In this document: one piece after another, positions 6,364 to 7,271 of the stretch
Layout: every line of letters begins with the position of its first letter
Numbering within the stretch: position 1 is the stretch's first letter
NCBI GenBank assembly: GCA_947177435.1
Contig: CAMWUM010000092.1
Span: 1-7,271, forward strand
DNA from: an uncultured Muribaculaceae bacterium
GTDB lineage: Bacteria > Bacteroidota > Bacteroidia > Bacteroidales > Muribaculaceae
Length of the DNA: 7,271 nucleotides
Direction: 5' to 3'
Notes under the pieces: model-generated
What the model was told of the DNA's origin: nothing
Database searches by the model: none
Seen by the model: only the letters and a program-made list of their open reading frames with translations
Program-made: the position numbers and the translations under genes

Positions 6364-7271
6364 TCAATTATTGTCTATCGCATTAGCCAAGAATGATTCA
6401 AGTTGCCTCTTGTCGGGTAAGCATAATTGATAGGTTGAAACAAACAAAGCGTTATCCATTCCGGCTAAAGCATACTCAACCATTTGTTTGCCCTTTCTTG
6501 TGCAAAGGAGTATTCCTATTGGTGGATTATCACCCGGTTGCAACTCATTCTCTCGATAATAAGAAACGTATGCGTTAAGTTGGCTAAGATACTCATGTTT
6601 GAATTCATCATTTTTCAATTCGACTATTACATTGCAATGTATAAGGCGATTATAAAATATTAGATCTGCGAAATAATATCTATCGTCAATAATCATCCGC
6701 TTTTGTCGAGCCTCAAAGCAGAAGCCCTTACCCAACTCCAAAATAAACTCTTGAAGATGGGATATTAAACTATTTTCCAAATCACTTTCTGTGATGCATT
6801 CTCCGGCATTTAGACCGAGAAACTCCAACGTTAAAGGGTCTTTGATTTGAAGGATGGAATTTTGATGCTCTGTTATCTCCGAAAGTCTCTGCATTACCAA
6901 TTCTGGTGACTTGCTGAGTCCAACTCTTATATGAAGATTTGTAGATATTTGTCGACGCAATTCCTTTACGCTCCACACATTACGTATACATTCAAATTCG
7001 TAGAAGAATCGAATTATAGGATCCTCCACTGTAAGAAGCTCAACAATATGAGAGAATGAGAGGTTGGCGATTAGTGTAGAAGCCGGAGTTGTGAATTTTT
7101 CCGATGGCGTCGGTAAAATCGAGGATTCCTCTATTGGAAGGAAATGCAAGGGTAACGGAAACTGCTTTAATTTTTCCGACAGCATCGGAAAAATTGGGTT
7201 AACAACCTCATTCATCTGCGGATAACGTAGATAAAAATTGCGTGCATTTGCAAGCAAAGTGGCGTTAATAC
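6364..7271 (-). CDS. DUF1016/YhcG-family PD-(D/E)XK nuclease, 5' end cut by window edge
   Basis: The 301 codons present match the DUF1016 (YhcG) family: part of the N-terminal DUF1016_N domain, then the C-terminal nuclease domain. Landmarks in order are NARNFYLRYP, SFSHIVELL, NVWSVKELRRQI, LEFLGLNAG, LGKGFCFEARQKR, YYFADLIFYN and CNVIVELKND, ending near YQLCLPDKRQLESFL. The likely catalytic set is Asp of ADLIFYN (6664-6666) with Glu and Lys of VELKN (6619-6621 and 6613-6615). The family's role is not well established; members often occur in accessory or defence-rich regions. A TTG at 7257 could be read as a start, but the frame stays open to the edge and the N-terminal domain is incomplete, so the true start lies outside. 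Base composition is far lower in G+C than its neighbours. It ends with tandem stops TGA TAA. Confidence 0.9.
   Translation of the reverse strand, partial: INATLLANARNFYLRYPQMNEVVNPIFPMLSEKLKQFPLPLHFLPIEESSILPTPSEKFTTPASTLIANLSFSHIVELLTVEDPIIRFFYEFECIRNVWSVKELRRQISTNLHIRVGLSKSPELVMQRLSEITEHQNSILQIKDPLTLEFLGLNAGECITESDLENSLISHLQEFILELGKGFCFEARQKRMIIDDRYYFADLIFYNRLIHCNVIVELKNDEFKHEYLSQLNAYVSYYRENELQPGDNPPIGILLCTRKGKQMVEYALAGMDNALFVSTYQLCLPDKRQLESFLANAIDNN
7094..7120. repeat. In-frame palindromic repeat, copy A (imperfect)
   Basis: The left arm AATTTTTCCGA (7094-7104), a 5-base spacer and TCGGTAAAATC (7110-7120) form an inverted repeat with two mismatched arm positions (7114 and 7120). It lies inside the nuclease gene and encodes residues ILPTPSEKF on the minus strand. 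It matches copy B in sequence and coding frame, 75 bases apart. Confidence 0.7.
7169..7195. repeat. In-frame palindromic repeat, copy B (perfect 11-base arms)
   Basis: AATTTTTCCGA (7169-7179) and TCGGAAAAATT (7185-7195) are perfect inverted arms around a 5-base spacer. On the minus strand the element encodes IFPMLSEKL within the linker of the DUF1016 protein. Copy A has the same left arm and a similar right arm. Confidence 0.8.

Noticed and set aside
7255..7257. TTG as the true start of the DUF1016 gene
   Set aside because: The frame stays open upstream to the window edge and the N-terminal domain would be mostly missing, so the TTG is more likely an internal Leu codon.

Overview
The window looks like chromosomal DNA from a G+C-rich member of the Bacteroidales (phylum Bacteroidota). 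A Muribaculaceae-like gut species is my best guess, but that is inference. Three things support it: the pgi promoter fits the Bacteroidota form (TTTG, 19 bases, TAnnTTTG), starts mostly lack a strong Shine-Dalgarno, and the RF2, short Pgi, MCE and WxcM-like proteins have a Bacteroidales character. Most of the window is conserved housekeeping sequence. The only clearly accessory-looking part is the last ~0.9 kb.

Left block (1-3298, minus strand). Four genes are packed as one likely operon, read right to left: a secreted N-acetylmuramoyl-L-alanine amidase, a membrane-anchored MCE/MlaD-type lipid-transport protein, peptide chain release factor 2 (prfB), and a WxcM/FdtA-like cupin that runs off the left edge. 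Gaps are 41, 2 and 8 bases. The prfB gene no longer has the usual RF2 frameshift site, and its stop-codon recognition tripeptide reads SPY instead of SPF. The cupin lacks the paired His residues of the ketoisomerase family.

Centre (3299-4199). A 170-base divergent region holds a candidate amidase promoter and, close to the rubrerythrin start, a perfect 12-base repeat at a 13-base period. Rubrerythrin (rbr), a peroxide-detoxifying diiron protein, reads to the right and ends at a strong intrinsic terminator. A textbook Bacteroidota promoter for pgi follows, with a short palindrome over its -33 element.

Right (4200-6347, plus strand). pgi (glycolysis/gluconeogenesis) and murI (D-glutamate for peptidoglycan) abut directly, with murI starting on the base after the pgi stop codon. 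This pairs central sugar metabolism with wall-precursor supply.

Far right (6364-7271, minus strand). A partial DUF1016/YhcG-family PD-(D/E)XK nuclease gene converges on murI across 16 bases. Sampled rows are about 38% G+C against about 65% in murI, which suggests horizontal acquisition. Its linker region carries two in-frame copies of a palindromic repeat 75 bases apart, the most unusual structure in the window. I found no RNA genes, CRISPR arrays, insertion sequences or obvious new multi-gene system.
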